This document shows positions 14,851 through 15,509 of a stretch of DNA of 15,509 bases, piece after piece; the first letter of the stretch is position 1; every line of letters starts with the position of its first letter. Source of the stretch: Actinobacteria bacterium 21-64-8 (GTDB lineage Bacteria > Actinomycetota > Acidimicrobiia > Acidimicrobiales > RAAP-2); assembly GCA_002255315.1 (NCBI GenBank), contig NCBD01000006.1:1-15509 (forward strand). Direction: 5' to 3'. The notes under the pieces were generated by a model. It saw only the letters and a program-made list of their open reading frames with translations, did no database searches and was not told the DNA's origin. Both the position numbers and the translations under genes were made by a program.

Positions 14851-15509
14851 GTGGTGAGGGCCCCGAGCATTTTCTGGTTTCGACGCGACCTGCGGGTGAG
14901 CGATCACCCCGCGCTGCTCGAAGCGTGTCGACGCGGTGAGGGGCGTGTCGCGGCGCTCTTTATTCTCGATGACGCGCTGCTCGCGGCGACGGGACTGACA
15001 CGGGCGCTCTATCTTCGCGACACCCTCCAGGCGCTGCGCGACGAACTCGGCGGGGGGCTCCTTGTCCGCCGTGGCGACCCCGCGCGGGTGCTCGTGGGGC
15101 TGGCGCGCGAATGCGGCGCGAGCGAGGTCTTGGCGACCCAGGACTACTCACCGCGGGGACGCGCGCGCGACGAGCGTGTCGCGAGCACGCTGGGCGAAGC
15201 GGGCCTCACGCTGACCTTGCTCGATTCGCCCTACGTCGTTCCTCCGGGCGTTGTCCGCACCCAGAGCGGCGCGCCTTGCCGGGTCTTTCGTGGCTTCGCG
15301 CGCGGCTGGAACGCCGAGCACCACCCGGCACCCTTTGACGAGCCCGGGAGCGTCTCGTGGGAACGTCTCGACACCCTCGAGCCCGACGCCGTCGTCGCGA
15401 GCGCCCAACGTCACGCACCCTGGTACTTCGGGGACCTGGCGACGATGACGCCCGCGGACGTGGGTCCCGCGGGTGAGCGCGCGGCCCACGCGCGCCTCGA
15501 GGACTTTGT
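14851..15509 (+). CDS. Deoxyribodipyrimidine photolyase / cryptochrome family (partial, runs off right edge)
   Basis: This open frame of 219 codons continues past the window. It begins at GTG 14851 (or the adjacent GTG 14854) and reads SIFWFRRDLRVSDHPALLEA, the classic photolyase N-terminus. The Rossmann-like antenna domain follows (VAALFILDDALL, LRDELGGGLLVRRGD, EVLATQDYSPRGRARDERV). PCRVFRGFARGW corresponds to the family's conserved VFTPFWRAW-like segment. The FAD-binding domain with the electron-transfer tryptophans would lie beyond the window, so CPD photolyase and cryptochrome cannot be separated. The family is known for light-driven repair of pyrimidine dimers. It follows the recO remnant after 24 nt, in the same reading frame but beyond a stop. 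Confidence 0.9.
   Translation, partial: MVRAPSIFWFRRDLRVSDHPALLEACRRGEGRVAALFILDDALLAATGLTRALYLRDTLQALRDELGGGLLVRRGDPARVLVGLARECGASEVLATQDYSPRGRARDERVASTLGEAGLTLTLLDSPYVVPPGVVRTQSGAPCRVFRGFARGWNAEHHPAPFDEPGSVSWERLDTLEPDAVVASAQRHAPWYFGDLATMTPADVGPAGERAAHARLEDF

Noticed and set aside
1..15509. Phage, transposon, CRISPR, toxin-antitoxin or defence island
   Set aside because: I saw no repeats with regular spacers, no transposase or integrase motifs and no tRNA. Genes are conserved housekeeping types with uniform style, apart from the short AT-rich stretch at 10385-10422.

Overview
The window is a GC-rich bacterial chromosome segment packed with housekeeping genes. Frequent GTG starts, many 4-base stop/start overlaps and the order hrcA-dnaJ-rsmE-phoH-ybeY-(CNNM/CorC)-era with uppS and recO close by point to Actinomycetota. 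A deep-branching lineage such as Acidimicrobiia is my best guess, but it is only an inference from gene content and sequence style. I see no phage, transposon, CRISPR or RNA-gene signal.

Layout. (1) 1-256: the 5' part of rpsT (minus strand) diverges from lepA. (2) 257-2588: lepA (plus) converges on a DUF664/DinB-like gene (minus) with one base between their stop codons. (3) 2604-9526: an eight-gene plus-strand operon led by a CIRCE operator: hrcA, dnaJ, rsmE, a HIT protein gene, phoH-like, ybeY, a CNNM/CorC gene and era. It couples heat-shock control, chaperone function, 16S rRNA modification and maturation, and 30S assembly. (4) 9506-13235: three minus-strand genes: a SIMPL-domain exported protein, a DinG-type Fe-S helicase, and a TSUP transporter that has its own AT-rich upstream region. 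(5) 13346-15509: a plus-strand run of uppS, a two-helix membrane protein, recO and a photolyase gene cut by the window edge.

The most notable anomaly is recO. Its N-terminal half ends at a stop codon, and its C-terminal tail continues at once in another frame. The central part, about 75 residues including any zinc-binding cysteines, is absent. This is either a real internal deletion or an assembly error.

The regulatory signals worth checking are the CIRCE element with a -10 hexamer in its spacer, an imperfect AT-rich palindrome before the TSUP gene, a perfect 7-bp-arm inverted repeat inside the SIMPL promoter, and a possible leaderless start for uppS. I did not find a convincing undescribed multi-gene system. 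Most of the window is ordinary, well-conserved housekeeping DNA.
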